A stretch of DNA of 33,167 bases from Rhizopus sp. PT2906 (GCA_025529335.1 JAMYHX010000474.1:1-33167), one strand, 5' to 3'; positions 11,389 to 22,675 are shown, counted from the first letter of the stretch. The notes: generated from the letters alone by a model not told the origin. Numbers and translations: made by a program.

Positions 11389-11760
11389 TACATATAGCAA
11401 TGCTTCCTTTTGATGAGGTAAATTCATATGTTGAAGCACCAAATTCAGAAGCTGCGTTGTCTTTATCCAAGCACAAGCTTGAGGTTACAAGATCATTTAG
11501 TCCTTTATTTTGGAGACAATTTTCACTCCTTCGTATTTGTTTGTAAAATTTGGTGTGTTATTGTTCATAAACTTTGCTTCAAACCTTTCAAAATGAGCAT
11601 CTATGGACGGCTTTCTGTTGTATAGTTCAATCCAATTTACAAGCAGCGTCTGCCTGCCATCAACAAGTATTGCACTGGCAATCCTATAGTGGGGCTTGTT
11701 CTTCCAGCCTTGGTTGTGGTATTATCGATGAATAACATGGGTTTACCTTGCAAATATAAG
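11389..11760. pseudogene. Coding-like relic, strand uncertain
   Basis: Both strands show short protein-like runs. On the plus strand ATG 11400 opens a 48-codon frame with EVNSYVEAPNSEAALSLSKH, followed after frame changes by more open sequence to about 11690. On the minus strand a frame reads NDLVTSSLCLDKDNAASEFG. Neither can be joined into a gene, and neither has a known motif. It may be the remains of a gene or element. Confidence 0.25.
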
Positions 11761-11993
11761 AATACGACAACATGGAATAAATTTTTTATGAACAGAGAAA
11801 GAGATTCATGGGAGAAACAAAATTAATCTTCAGTGTTGTGGGCTTAATATGAGATATTATGTTAAATATTTAAGATGTCTCTAGCTTGTATATGAAATAC
11901 ATTGCTTGTTTGGCGACAAAGGGTGTAATCTACTTCTATATGAAGGTAGAAAATATGACTGTGGTTCAGCACTTTTATCAAGGAATCTCCTAT

Positions 11994-12304
11994 TTATTCA
12001 TACCCTTGCTGTCCCAGTAATCCGGGATATTTGGATCCTTCTAAAAAGTGATCCAAGTAGTCTTCTGAAAGTAAAGTTAGACTTTCTACTACTTCTTTTG
12101 TTGCTTCTTCGCCGACTTCAAGTCCAAGGGTGACTGGAACACCCGAAAAAGATGATAGGGTGTGTTGATCATCTTTTGAAATGCTTATGTTGACAGAGGA
12201 GCAAGAATTGTTGGTTTTCAAGCACAAGGAAGCACTTTTAATTCCGAATAAATTGGGCAAACTTCTTGTGGTGCGATAAACTGGGATATGCTTTGGTTCA
12301 TGCT

Positions 12305-12351
<47 letters not shown>

Positions 12352-12464
12352 ATACGTGAACTATTCTCAATTTCTTGCTCTGGTATGTTCATATTCATGG
12401 CTGGTTCGTCTTCAATGGTTTCTATTGCCACAACAGATAGTTTAAATGAAATCAAATTGCCCAT
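11994..12464 (-). CDS. Hypothetical protein split by a 43-A run
   Basis: A 156-codon frame from ATG 12464 encodes an acidic N-terminal part (IETIEDEPAMNMNIPEQEIE), 14 consecutive Lys from the homopolymer, and a C-terminal part with protein-like composition (VPVTLGLEVGEEATKEVVES). The run could instead lie in an intron: GTAAAA at its start and CAG at its end would splice out in frame, joining Arg-Ile to HEPKHIPVYR, though no branch site is visible. No signal peptide, membrane segment or known domain. It could be a young gene, a relic, or chance. Confidence 0.35.
12306..12348. repeat. Poly-T tract of 43 (poly-A on the minus strand)
   Basis: An unbroken run of 43 T on the plus strand inside the hypothetical 11994-12464 frame. 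The length is likely to vary between strains and to be error-prone in assembly. No target-site duplication was noted that would make it the tail of an inserted retrocopy. Confidence 0.9.
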
Positions 12465-12690
12465 TTCCAAATAATGAACATTTCAAGCAACGCACATATA
12501 TCATGTATTGTAGTTCTACACAAAACATAATTTATTAGATCTCAAAAAGTGTTGCAAAACTAATTTTACTGACACTTCAAAGTCTTGCAGCTAGGCTTTG
12601 CTGTCGTACACAGCTCTGAGGAAAAGAAGATCATTTTAATCACAAAAAGTTTCTTTTATATTGTTTTTTTAATAAACATACCCTTCTACT

Positions 12691-13074
12691 TTATTGCTTC
12701 TGCCTCTTCCGTTTTTCACCTTTCAGCTGACACCTGCTCCAACAAATAAATTGTTAGTTTCGCGACCTGGTTAAGTCTCATTCTTTTTGTTCAAACATAC
12801 CGTGGGCGGCTTTTAGATGTACTCTTAGGTTCAAGGCGTTCACATATTCCTTCTGAATACCAAAACACATAAATGGCAACAGAATGCCCTATAGATTATT
12901 TTAGAGACATATTGGTTTTTTACAGGTTAAAAAAGAAGATCAGCACTACATACGCGCGAAAATTGAAGTTATGCTATCTGCACAGCAAACAATATTAACG
13001 TTAGATTAATGTTGCGTGCGCTACCTCCAGATGCTACCTGTTATGTCTTCCGGCAAAGCCTTTGAATGTATGGC
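12691..13074 (-). CDS. Candidate small multi-exon gene, 5' end unknown
   Basis: Splice signals support a chain on the minus strand: exon to 13038, then 12977-12954, 12888-12801 and 12733-12691, all GT-AG and all in phase. It reads ALPEDITG, DSITSIFA, HSVAIYVFWYSEGICERLEP and a basic end (KGEKRKRQKQ). No start codon is seen: a stop lies in frame just upstream of the first exon, so another exon would be needed. Other splice combinations also stay open here, so chance is a real alternative. RNA evidence would decide. Confidence 0.25.
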
Positions 13075-13089
13075 GTCAAAATAAACATG

Positions 13090-14026
13090 ACTTTATAAAG
13101 TCACCATTTTGATTTGTGTCTCTTTTCAAGAAGAAAGAGAGATAAAAAGAAGTGCTGTTATTTATTTATTTATTCTAATTTTGTGTTGTCAGCTTAATCA
13201 ACAAACAAGCAAGATCACGTGTAATTGTGATGTATACCTATTTACACTATTTAGCCTATTTCTGGTGCATGTAGTATTGACCTACAATCTTTCATACAGC
13301 ATACCTGTCATACTTCGCCCATGATACTTAAATAACAGAAGAATGCAAAGTCCTAAAGGAGACTTTGAAGGTACGTAATCGCTATTTAAATCCTCTTAAT
13401 GCATTAGAAGTGAGCATTACAGGCACAGTAAACAGAATAACAGATCATGAAAGATATTACATGCTTTTATGATATGATGAGAAATGAATTGATATACGTT
13501 TTATATTAGCTGTCAAATTTATCAAGATCAAGTTCAAAAATATATACCATCCATCATATCACAGGTAAGAACTTTGTCTAGTAAAATGTAACAATTATAC
13601 ACATCATATAAAGAGCCTCTCTTTTACAATTCAGCTTAAATAAAAGGCAAGGACAGACGGTTCATTAAAGGGGCTCTTGTTAAAGCTTTTTACTTACTCT
13701 TAGCGGCTTTGTTTTTGCTCTACAAATTGACTCAATGTATAAGAGACTCATTTATTACGACATACAATTCTTTCGAATTCTTTATATATTATCTGTTCTA
13801 AACATACACACACATATATATATATACATATACGTTCTCTAAAGATATACAACATTATTCAATGGCTTCCACAATAGGGGCTGATTCTTAAAAAAAAAAA
13901 AAAAAAAATAGCTTGGGGTGAACTTATTTTAGTCCCTCATAAGCACTTATTTTTTTTCTTTTTTCTCTATCTTCTTTTTTTCCCCTCTTCAAGAAAAACA
14001 AAAGCAAAAAAAAAGAGAAACTTCAA
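13090..14026. promoter_or_regulatory. Upstream region of the ubiquitin-like gene
   Basis: No supported gene. It contains a CACGTG E-box at 13217-13222, a TA-rich block near 13815-13830, and a run of 19 A at 13890-13908. Just before the ATG at 14027 is a long pyrimidine stretch (about 13950-13990) followed by an A-rich leader, the typical look of a fungal 5' untranslated region. The open frame 13109-13324 has no motif. Confidence 0.45.
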
Positions 14027-15763
14027 ATGACTGAAAATAATACCAATGATACCCAAAATTCTGATGTTGGCATTGAAAAGATTGCTTTACAAATTAAATC
14101 TCTAGAACAACGCACAACTTCTGTTACTTTGCCTCGAAATGCCTCAGTTTTGCAACTAAAGCATGAGATACAAATTGCCTTTGATGTTGAATGTAATAGA
14201 CAGCGTTTAATATTCCAAGGAAGAGTCTTGAAGGACGATAAGCACTTGACTGATTATGGTATACACACTATATATAAATATATGGCAAGAATTGATTCAT
14301 TGACTTTTTCTTATTAGCTAATTTGGATAATGGTAAAGTCATTCATCTAGTCATCAGACCAGCAGATGCTCCTCATAATCCACAAAATGGTTAGTATTGA
14401 GCTATAAAAGTTTGTATTCAACTAATGTTTTCCTCTCCTTTCTCCTCCATCCATAGATGATCCTAATCCTGGAACTACAAATACCACTCGTAGCTCTAGG
14501 CTCAACGGCCGTCCTTTCCCCTTTTCAAACCTTTCAAGTCGCTTTCCAATGATGGAAGGATATGCTTTTATAACCCTTGATTCAGCCGTTGGTGAACCTA
14601 CCGATAACCATTCTGTAAGTATATAATAATGCATATGTGTATATTTCCGACTAAGACAGAATATATAAACTGCGGTAGTTGATTTCCTCAGTCTTGAATG
14701 GTCTCACTTCGGGTACTAGAAGCAGAAGTCCTTCAACACAGACAACAGCATCAACTACAGATTCAACATCAAATAACGTAAGTTTTCTTTTTTAATCCAA
14801 TATTAAAACTCTAAGCAATCAAAACAGCAAAATAGAACAAGTGGTCTCTCAGCTGCATCCAGTCTCTTCAGATCACCTTTTGCCTTCAGCTTTAGTCACA
14901 GAGGTTCGTCTGGAGAGCAACGATCTCCTTTTGCTTCCTCACTAGGATTTCCAGTAAGTGAAACCCCTTGCAGCTGCATGCGTTCTCTAACTTAATTGTT
15001 CTTTTTTATATAGCCCAGCGTGGAAGTTAGATTGGCTAGGACCTTAGTATCCATAAGAAATGTTAGATCTATGCTACAAGAGTCTAATAATCTGACAGAC
15101 GGTAAGAAAAAGAGGGAAAACAATGAGAAACAAAGAGCTGATATCTAGTAGAATCTTCTATACCTTCGTTTGGAACTAGTTCGACAAGTGAACAATTGCA
15201 AGAAGTCAGAAATTCAATGAGAAATAACGGAGGCCCTCCATTGTCACAAATTGGTATGGCTTTAGAGGAACTAGCCGATCTGATTGAAACAGCAGCACCT
15301 CACATGCGAGATACAGCTGAACAATTAAGAGCAGGATTAAGTGAAGATAATGTAAGTTTAATTGTGTACTACAGGGACAATCACTCATTTTTTGTGTATA
15401 CAGCGCGCTATAAGCAGAAGGGTACTCTTTATCTCAAGAGTCATACAAGGCATGAGCTTAATAAATCACTTTATGGGATCCATTCTCGCAAGCATGGAAA
15501 TCGACTCTAGACGAACACGACCAACACAGCCAAGACCGACTACACCAGCGACACCAACCACTCGTGGGGAGACAACGGCTTTAAGAACAAACCCGCCTAC
15601 TGTTTCCTCGTCATCTTCGTTGTCTACAGATAGTGTAGAACCATCGTCATCATCAACATCTACTTCTAACGGATTAAAGCGTAAATGTGAGGAAAGTGAA
15701 GAAGACGATTCATCAAAAAGAATCAAACAAGAAAAAGGCAAAGGAAAAGATAAAACTGATTAA
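14027..15763 (+). CDS. Ubiquitin-like-domain protein (BAG6/Scythe-like)
   Basis: Exons are 14027-14258, 14318-14389, 14457-14614, 14679-14777, 14828-14953, 15014-15101, 15149-15351 and 15404-15763, giving 445 aa with every junction in phase. An N-terminal ubiquitin-like fold (about 16-95) runs from KIALQIKSLEQRTTSVTLP through RLIFQGRVLKDDKHLTDY to NGKVIHLVIRP. A Ser/Pro-rich linker follows, then a helical block from VEVRLARTLVSIRNVR through LEELADLIETAAPHMRDTAE to FISRVIQGMSLINHFMGSI. The tail is Ser/Thr-rich and ends in a likely nuclear localisation signal (LKRKCEESEEDDSSKRIKQE). Such proteins act as shuttles or chaperones in ubiquitin-dependent quality control; the BAG6 comparison rests on architecture only. 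Exon 7 has a tandem acceptor (ctagtag), so two isoforms differing by one residue are possible. Confidence 0.82.
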
Positions 15764-15830
15764 ATAAAGCACAAACAAAAAAAAAGAAAAAGGACAAAAA
15801 AGGTTAAGCGCACAGTAGGATAAAAGCCTA

Positions 15831-15864
<34 letters not shown>

Positions 15865-16437
15865 TATGCCGTACAAGGATGTTTTAAGAGAGAGAATAGT
15901 ATAAAAGAAACGAATTGATGTGTGTTTACAATATGTAAAATACGCTTTACTTAATGTTCTTCCCTTTCCCTTCTGCTTCCTCCTCTCCCCTCTCTTTATT
16001 TTATTCTTATTAATGTGTACAGCCATTTTTTTTTTCCTTTTTATTTTGTATCAATGAATAGTTAAAGTAAATATCTAAATCCTCATGAATAAAAAAATTT
16101 TTTTTTAAAAAAAACACCCTTATATAAACAATAAAAGGCCATTCAAGGCCAGAGAGATCGCTGCTTGTGATCATGCTATTTCGTAGCTTTTGACAAATGA
16201 ATCAGCGTTAAGTTCTCCGTTATTCAAATGAGTGAAAAGAATAAACGAATATCATTGTTAGATGAAAGGATCTACGAGATCCTCCTTCAAAAGCATAGTT
16301 GTTTCTCTTATTGTTTTACAATGATCAAATGTAGGAATGAATAGAACAAAAAAAAAAAAAGAAAAGAAAAAGAGGTTCAAATACTATAGAAAAAGCATAA
16401 ACTATGATGTGGCATTACATTTTAAATATATCTATCA
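15764..16437. other. Convergent 3' region with simple repeats
   Basis: Space between the stops of two convergent genes. It holds a CT microsatellite, A- and T-runs near 16080-16110 and 16350, and AATAAA-like strings usable by the plus-strand gene (near 15762 and 16129). No open frame is supported. Confidence 0.5.
15831..15863. repeat. CT dinucleotide microsatellite
   Basis: A near-perfect (CT)n tract of about 33 nt, interrupted once by TT, in the 3' flank of the ubiquitin-like gene. On the other strand it reads GA. Confidence 0.9.
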
Positions 16438-18244
16438 TCATCTTCTGCTATCATGTCTGTCTCTTGATCTACTACGACTTCTACGATATCGATCGCTTCT
16501 TGATCGTTTCTCTTCTCTATATTTTCTATCCTCATCATGGTTTCTCTTTTGAGAATCACCTGTCCTCGTGCCTCTCTTTCGTTCGTATTCTTCCTGAATG
16601 GCTTTGGCCTGTCTGCTTCTAGGATCGATCACAACATAGTCATCCACAGTCTCTCTTCGCCGCATTAAGTCTTTTCCTTTCAAATCCTTCTCAAACACCA
16701 ACTTGTGCGCAATCCATCCTTCATCACTGACATCGTCTTCAACATTTGTCATATCGCGACATGATTCACAGCCTGGGATACCATGAAGCTCACAGGGTGG
16801 TAATTCCTTCTTTGGAGTTACTGTTTCTTCCTTAACGGAAGAAAGCTTCTTTTGGAAAGCCAAGAGTTTATTGAAAACCTAAAAGAAAATGTCAACTACA
16901 CATGTGGTTGTGGATTGATATCAATAACTTACATCCGAGTCATCTCCCTTTTTTGCTCTTTTTCTCTTTTGACCTGCATACTTTTCACGTTCCTGCTCAA
17001 CTAAGGACATTTTCTTTTCCCTTCTGATCACAGGTTCTACTTCCTCTTGAGAAGCTGTCTTCGACAGGTTACGAATGTCTTGCTTTAACTTTTCAATAGC
17101 GCTTGCCCTTGACTCTGCTGTATCTTCCTGCTTTTTTTTTTCTTCCAATTCTTTTCTCTTTCGTCTTGCTTCTTCCAGCTCTTTTTGCTTCTTTCGCTCT
17201 TCCTCCTCCTTTTGTCTCTTTCGCTCTTCCTCTTCCTTTTGTCGTTCTTTTTCTTCTTGTTTCTGTTTTTCCTTACTAACCGGTTTTTGTAGTTCTTGGA
17301 GTAGTTCTTCTGAAGGTGGTGCTGCTGTCTCCACAAAATCATACGCGCTCTTTTTCACCGTCTTTTTTTCTTTCTCTTCTGGGGGCATCAAATCTCCTGC
17401 TTCTTCACCAAAAGACAACAAGTTTAATTGCCTAAGAAAGATATATATATATATATATATATATGAGTAAGAGTATATTGTAAAGCCTTTTTCTTTACTT
17501 TTGAGGCTTCTTCTTCTTTTTTGCCTGCTCTGCAGCTTCTGCTGCCCTTTTCCTCTCTAGTTCTTGAGCCAATCTTCGTTCACGTTCAGAGATACGAGGC
17601 ACAATATCATCAAATGGATTGATCACGACCTCGGTCCTCTTGATACGAGGAGGATACAGTGGCCGGTCATTCTGATCAAGTTCAAGCTCGGTCATCTTCA
17701 TCACGTTGAATAGCGTGTCACCTGCCACTCTGCCAAATAAAGTGTGCTTCTTTGTCAATTCATCAGCTCGATCGAGTGTGATAAAAAACTGAGATCCATT
17801 GTCGTTTTGTCCTGTGTTGGCGACACCGACGAGTCCACGTCGATTGAACCGTAAACGTGAGTGAAATTCGTCTGGAAATCCGTCTTCATAGATAGATTCT
17901 CCACCTTTATTCTTTTGGTTATTAAGCAATGCATAAGTTGATGTGTACAATTACCTTGTCCTGTTCCGGTAGGGTCACCTCCTTGTACTAAAAACCCTGG
18001 AATGATGCGATGAAATATCGTGTTGTCATAATAACCCTCGAGACAGAGTTGTATAAAGTTACGTGATGCTCTTGGTGCTTCTTTTCCCCATAATTCAATC
18101 TCAATGTCACCCGCAGTTGTGTATAAAATAACCTTGGCGCTTTATATATATATTTATAAAAAGGGAGCAGATTAGCTTCAATCAATCTTGTGTTCTTTCT
18201 TATTTTTACTTTGTATGTGGCTCTAAAGCATAAATATTCGACAT
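16438..18244 (-). CDS. CWC27: Spliceosome-associated cyclophilin Cwc27
   Basis: Component of the activated spliceosome in the nucleus. Exons on the minus strand are 18244-18210, 18139-17955, 17904-17499, 17431-16933 and 16878-16438, giving 521 aa. The cyclophilin domain (about 10-170) begins AKVILYTTAGDIEIELWG, has IFHRIIPGFLVQGGDP with the usual Arg, Phe and Gln, and NGSQFFITLDRADEL. In that last motif a Glu replaces the Trp of active cyclophilin A (W121), as in known Cwc27 proteins, which are thought to bind rather than isomerise proline. After it come a Lys/Glu coiled coil (LLSFGEEAGDLMPPEE, then long K/E/R repeats), a conserved C-terminal part with CELHGIPGCESC, and an RS-type tail. Its start is 174 nt downstream of the malic enzyme stop on the same strand. 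Confidence 0.95.
17441..17464. repeat. AT dinucleotide microsatellite inside a CWC27 intron
   Basis: Twelve AT units fill the part of the fourth CWC27 intron (17498-17432) nearest its acceptor. Length change here would alter the distance between branch point and acceptor. Confidence 0.9.
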
Positions 18245-18418
18245 GATGCAATAAGAGAAAGAAGTGAAAAAATGTAGTCACTTCAACATTTTTAAGCTGA
18301 CAGTCTTTTATGGGCTTAAAGGATTAAATGCACCTGTAATGAAAAATATTTTAAATAGTATATTATTATTTATAAAAAGTCTATATTCATACAAATAAAT
18401 AATAAATAAAATGCACAA

Positions 18419-20480
18419 TTAGTGAATATGGGGAACATGAACAATAGGAACATACTCAGGAACGAACATTGAACTCTGTACGACTTCACTGAGTAATTCG
18501 CCTTCTTTCAAAACAGCAGTAGCAACACCATCCTCATAAGCTACTTCACAAACACGAGTACCAACAGTCTTTGCCACCTCACGAAGATGCTTGACACCAG
18601 GGAAGAGGATACCTTCCTTGAGTTGAGCAGGTGTAGCCATATCAGCAATCGTCTTTGCAGTTTCCAGGAACATCCTTGGGGTTACTCGAGTCGCTCTTGA
18701 AACGGTGATACCGAGACCGAGACCAGGGAAAGAGTAAGAGTTATTACACTGGTTGGTTCGACCGAGCTTACCATTAGGTAACAGCACGTCTGGGAAAGGA
18801 CTACCTGAGGCAAAGATAGCACGTCCTTCTGTCCACTTGAAGGCCTGCTCAGCCGTACATTCGGCGCGGGTGTCAGGATTCGACAGAGGGAATACGATGG
18901 GCTTTTCTTGGTACTTGGCCATAGTACGAATAGCCTTCTCCGTAAACACACCAGGAACACCTGTGAGACCCAAAATGGCTGTGGGCTTGACACGTTCGAC
19001 GACTTCCTCAAGATTGAGACGATCAGGCAAATCAGACTTGACGTAGCACTTTTGACGTTCGTCCAGTGTTCGTTTTTCGACACCATTGGTTGTTGATGAT
19101 GATGATGTGTTGGTACCAATAGAGGGATTACCTAGCAAACCGTATTGATCCAACATCCAGATGCGAGAGTAAGCTTCTTCACGAGAGCGAACCTTTCCTT
19201 GTGAGACCATGGCATCAATGATACCTTCACATACACCGACACCAGCAGAACCAGCGCCCACACAAATAATACGCTCCTCTGCAAGGCTGTCTTGAGAGCG
19301 ACCACGAGCCTTGAGTGAAGCTAAAAGACCAGCCAAGGTAATGGCAGAAGTGGATTGGATATCGTCATTGAAGCAAGTGACCTTGTTTTGATACTTGTTG
19401 AGTAAGTTGTATGCGTGAGGGTATTTGAAATCCTCGAATTGGATGAGGGCATCTAAATATAGGTTAGTTACACATACTTTAACAGTAAGCTACAACTTTA
19501 CTTGGCCATCGACTTTGAATAGCAGTAACCCATTCATCCACAAAGGAATAGTATTCTTCTCCATCTAGTCTTGGATGACCCATACCAAGATAAAGAGGGT
19601 CATGTAGTAATGATTCATTATTAGTACCAACATCCAAGACAACAGGTAGAACTGAGCGTGGTCGAATACCTCCTGCGGCAACATACTAATTTACAGCAAA
19701 AAGATGTTAATTAAGGCACGGATCAATTTACTTTTTTGTCATATTTACCAAACTGAGTTTACCGATCGGGATTTGCATACCATTGGCACCCAAATCACCT
19801 AAACCGAGTACACGGGAACCATCCGTGACAACAATGACATCAACTTCATCATGAGGCCAGTTATGGACCATAGCTGACATTGCGCCTCTGTCTTGTGAAG
19901 AAAAGTACATACCACGAGAGCGACGATAGATGGAGTGAGAGAGTAAACAGGCTTGGCCCACTGAGCGGGAAAATATGGAAAAATTAGGGTCGGTGTGGGA
20001 AAGGGCTATAAAATTTTTTTTACCTGTTGGGGTATAAATGATACTGGCCAATTCTTCTAAATGAGTGATCAGCAGCTTGTAGAACAATGTCTCATTACGA
20101 TCTTGGAGGGCAGTTAAAAAGACAAACTTTGCTAAAGGTGTGTCTAATGCATCCAAGTTGCGCTTAATTCGAAGTAACTGTTTATCCATCTCCTGACAAC
20201 GAGGTGGTACTAATCCACGAATAGACAGTCTTTCTCTTTCTGCAATACTAAATGCAGTACCTTTTTTTGATCAGCCATTGTTTGTTTATATTTATCAATA
20301 CTCACCTTTGGATAACAAAGGATCATGGATAATGTTGACACCTCTCAAGGGGGTTAACTGAACTGTTCTATCCTTTCGAGGATCTGTTCCTAAGCTAATG
20401 GCAGATGCTGGTAATCCGTAAAAACGGCGTGGTTTGACTACTTTGTTTATAGATTTTCTAAATGCTCCTGAATATAACAT
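18419..20480 (-). CDS. MAE1: Malic enzyme, mitochondrial NAD-type
   Basis: Oxidative decarboxylation of malate to pyruvate, giving NAD(P)H; in oleaginous Mucorales malic enzymes are studied as a reductant source for lipid synthesis. Exons on the minus strand are 20480-20306, 20260-20024, 19960-19749, 19685-19502 and 19452-18419, giving 613 aa. The first 30 residues are basic and Ser-rich with no acids (LYSGAFRKSINKVVKPRRF), a mitochondrial presequence. Catalytic marks are all present: YTPTVGQ (Tyr), IPIGKLSL (Lys), QFEDFK with NDDIQS (metal ligands), and the dinucleotide motif VGAGSAGVG. The following strand end DQYGLL resembles NAD-type enzymes rather than the NADP-type DSKGL, but this is a weak guide. 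A Ser/Thr-rich insert (NTSSSSTTNG) lies in a surface loop. Confidence 0.95.
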
Positions 20481-20532
20481 AATGAATAAGTAAAGAAAAG
20501 AGAGGGGAAAGACGGAAAGGATGGGAATTGGG

Positions 20533-20540
20533 TATTTATA
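20533..20540 (-). promoter_or_regulatory. TATA box of the malic enzyme gene
   Basis: TATAAATA on the minus strand, about 53 nt before the ATG, which leaves a short 5' untranslated region of about 20-25 nt. Motif and distance only. Confidence 0.5.
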
Positions 20541-21170
20541 TTCAATACATTTGAAACACGCGCCTTATATCGGTGTTTCAATGATCTCTTTTTATAAAAC
20601 AAAGCCAGAGAAACAAAAGCAGAGATCGTGTATATTGTATAATTAAGTCATTCACAAACAGGAGACATTTTTGCCTTGATTCCGTGATGATCCTTGATAA
20701 AGATCATGCTTTTAATTATTTATTTATATACAGCCAATATAGAAACTACGCCATTGTATATGTGATGCCCTTCGTTCATTGGCGAATGACTCACTATGGC
20801 TTTTCAGGGGCCGTACAGAGATTTTTTTTATTTGAAGGTAATTTAGGGTCAGGCTACTCAACAGTTGATCCTATGAAAGATTGAAGATACAATTTTGGAC
20901 TAATCCATACTCTATCTGAATTACTCCAAATCTAGTCTTTGTCAAGTTTTCTCTCTCTCCCTCTCTCTTCCTTTAAAATGATTTTTTTTGGAGATTACTT
21001 TAAACTCACATTGCATGATATATATATATATATATTTCTATTTGAATTTAAAAGACGTTTTCATACAGTACTTTACAGTGCATCTTTGAGGTAAAGGACA
21101 TCTAAATCACTAATACAGTTTGAACAAATACAAAGACGCAGAAGAAAGACCTGGCTTTTTTTTTTCAGTC
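20541..21170. other. Intergenic, no gene seen
   Basis: AT-rich upstream region of the malic enzyme gene. A 66-codon frame at 20684-20884 (+) has no motif or splice context. It includes a pyrimidine tract near 20950 and a TA repeat near 21018-21036. Confidence 0.4.
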
Positions 21171-22020
21171 CTATTTGTTCACCCAATCATAGCGCTTGAA
21201 ATCGGATTTTAAATCCTTCAAATGCTCAACTGTCTTCAGGTAACTGATAAATATTCATCAGCACACTCTAAATGACTTCTTTATCATTGATACCACTGTT
21301 CTTACTCTTATGAAAAATGCTTTCAGGATTCTCTTAATACTATAATACCCATAGTTGTACTGAATGGATATGGATTCTTAACTGCTTTAAAGCAGCCGAA
21401 GCATTAAAATCCTCTTATATTAATTTGAAAAACCTGACTTTATCTTGGTCAGTATATATAATACAAACTTTTCAATGTTGCTTCTTGCATGTAAATATAT
21501 GTGTCGATTACATCAGTAGTATTCGTCATAGCTAGCGCACAATTTTGATTGCTTGCTAAAACATACAGATGATCAGTATGGCAAGCGTACAAATTCCCAT
21601 CGACATAATTCATCGGCTTAAGCGGATCTTGCTCGTCAAGAGAATAATACTGTTTTCTTCATAAAAAACAATAGCAACGGCTGACGTGCTTGATATAAGT
21701 CATTATAATAACTCGAGTATAATAAAGTAGAGCATACATTTTACTTTACATTCTTCTATCGCATCTGATAAGAATAAAGAAAGAGTATTGACAACAATAA
21801 CATAAACATAAATGATGTCAGTGACGACAATAATACAAATAGTAGTCATAGATTCTCTACACACACAAGCTTAATTCAATAATATTCAGCTCTTCTTAAT
21901 AAAGAATCTAATTCGCAAGTCATCGACTTAATAGCCTTTTTAACAATAACATGAATACAACAGAAATGTATAATGTTGACCAAGATTGGATATTGGGAAG
22001 TAATTACATTGTAGTCATTG
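21171..22020 (-). pseudogene. Degraded gene of unknown family
   Basis: An apparently empty stretch reads as protein in pieces on the minus strand: IVKKAIKSMTCELDSLLRRA (near 21940-21880), SAVAIVFYEENSIILL, then PLKPMNYVDGNLYACHTDHL continuing openly to about 21435. After these come NASAALKQLRIHIHSVQLW (near 21410-21350), GINDKEVI, and finally VEHLKDLKSDFKRYDWVNK ending at a stop at 21171. Some joins look like real introns (donor near 21471, acceptor near 21415), but others need single-base frame changes, and a TAG falls within one piece. So this is probably a recent pseudogene, or a gene with sequencing errors. I do not recognise the family; it resembles, from memory only, large repeated hypothetical families of Mucorales. 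Confidence 0.5.
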
Positions 22021-22244
22021 AACGGAAAATCGTATCATTTCCTTATCCCTCCAGAAAGCATACAGGATATTCTAGTTGATCAGCCTACTGGTCAGTGGAT
22101 GCTTCCAATAACGACTGAAATAGCAAAAGGGGAGTGCACAACTACAAACAGTAATCATTTTGCTCCAGAAATAATAATATGATATTGTATTTCTATTATT
22201 GTTTTTATTAGCTTCAAATTTCGCTATTTTAAATAAAAAGAACA

Positions 22245-22675
22245 TCACAGCATATGCATTCTTCCTTGTTGACTTATCCTCTGGTTTATTGACCAAAACT
22301 GCGACACTTTAACTTTTTTTTTGGCAAAGGGTGTAACAGACAACCGCCCTATTTTGAAATCTTGGCAAATCAAGATTGCCGAGGATTCCAAACAGAGTAG
22401 TACTGACCTGACTTGGGTTTTCTGCCTCTTTTTTCTATTTTCAGTGGCTTCATGACATGATGATCCATAGGTGTGATGAATGTCCAATTATCACTAACTG
22501 TCCTAAACGTCTTTGGCTTGCATTGTATGACTTTTACATCATCATCTTTTTGAGGTGGCAATAGTTTTAAGGAACGGATTGATGGGAGTGTGGGCTTAAC
22601 GGAAGAAATATCTTTGGTAGTGGCAAGAGTAGAAATAGTATCAATGGTCATGGTAATCGTTTTTACTTGACCCAT
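22245..22675 (-). CDS. Small AT-hook-like basic protein
   Basis: The frame opens at ATG 22675 and encodes about 90 residues to an AT-hook-like core, KRGRKPKSG, near its end. A likely intron starts at 22407 (GTCAGT) and may end near 22349, giving a second exon to the stop at 22245 (RLSVTPFAKKKVKVSQFW); another acceptor eight codons earlier also keeps the frame. Without splicing the frame ends at 22370. The start is chosen because a TATA box lies about 70 nt upstream, which would exclude the longer 149-codon reading. AT-hooks bind the minor groove of AT-rich DNA, so a chromatin or transcription role is possible but unproven. No other domain is visible. Confidence 0.5.

Noticed and set aside
12780..12900. 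Minus-strand reading MCFGIQKEYVNALNLRVHLKAAH considered as a C2H2 zinc finger (shown here only as a 23-residue frame at 12886-12802)
   Set aside because: The Cys pair spacing is wrong, there is no second finger, and a different frame gives the better splice chain.
17075..17470. 131-codon plus-strand frame rich in Ser and Phe
   Set aside because: Antisense of the Lys/Glu coiled coil of Cwc27 (TTC/TCT is the complement of GAA/AGA).
20684..20884. 66-codon plus-strand frame upstream of malic enzyme
   Set aside because: No motif, no splice or promoter context, and no second supporting feature.
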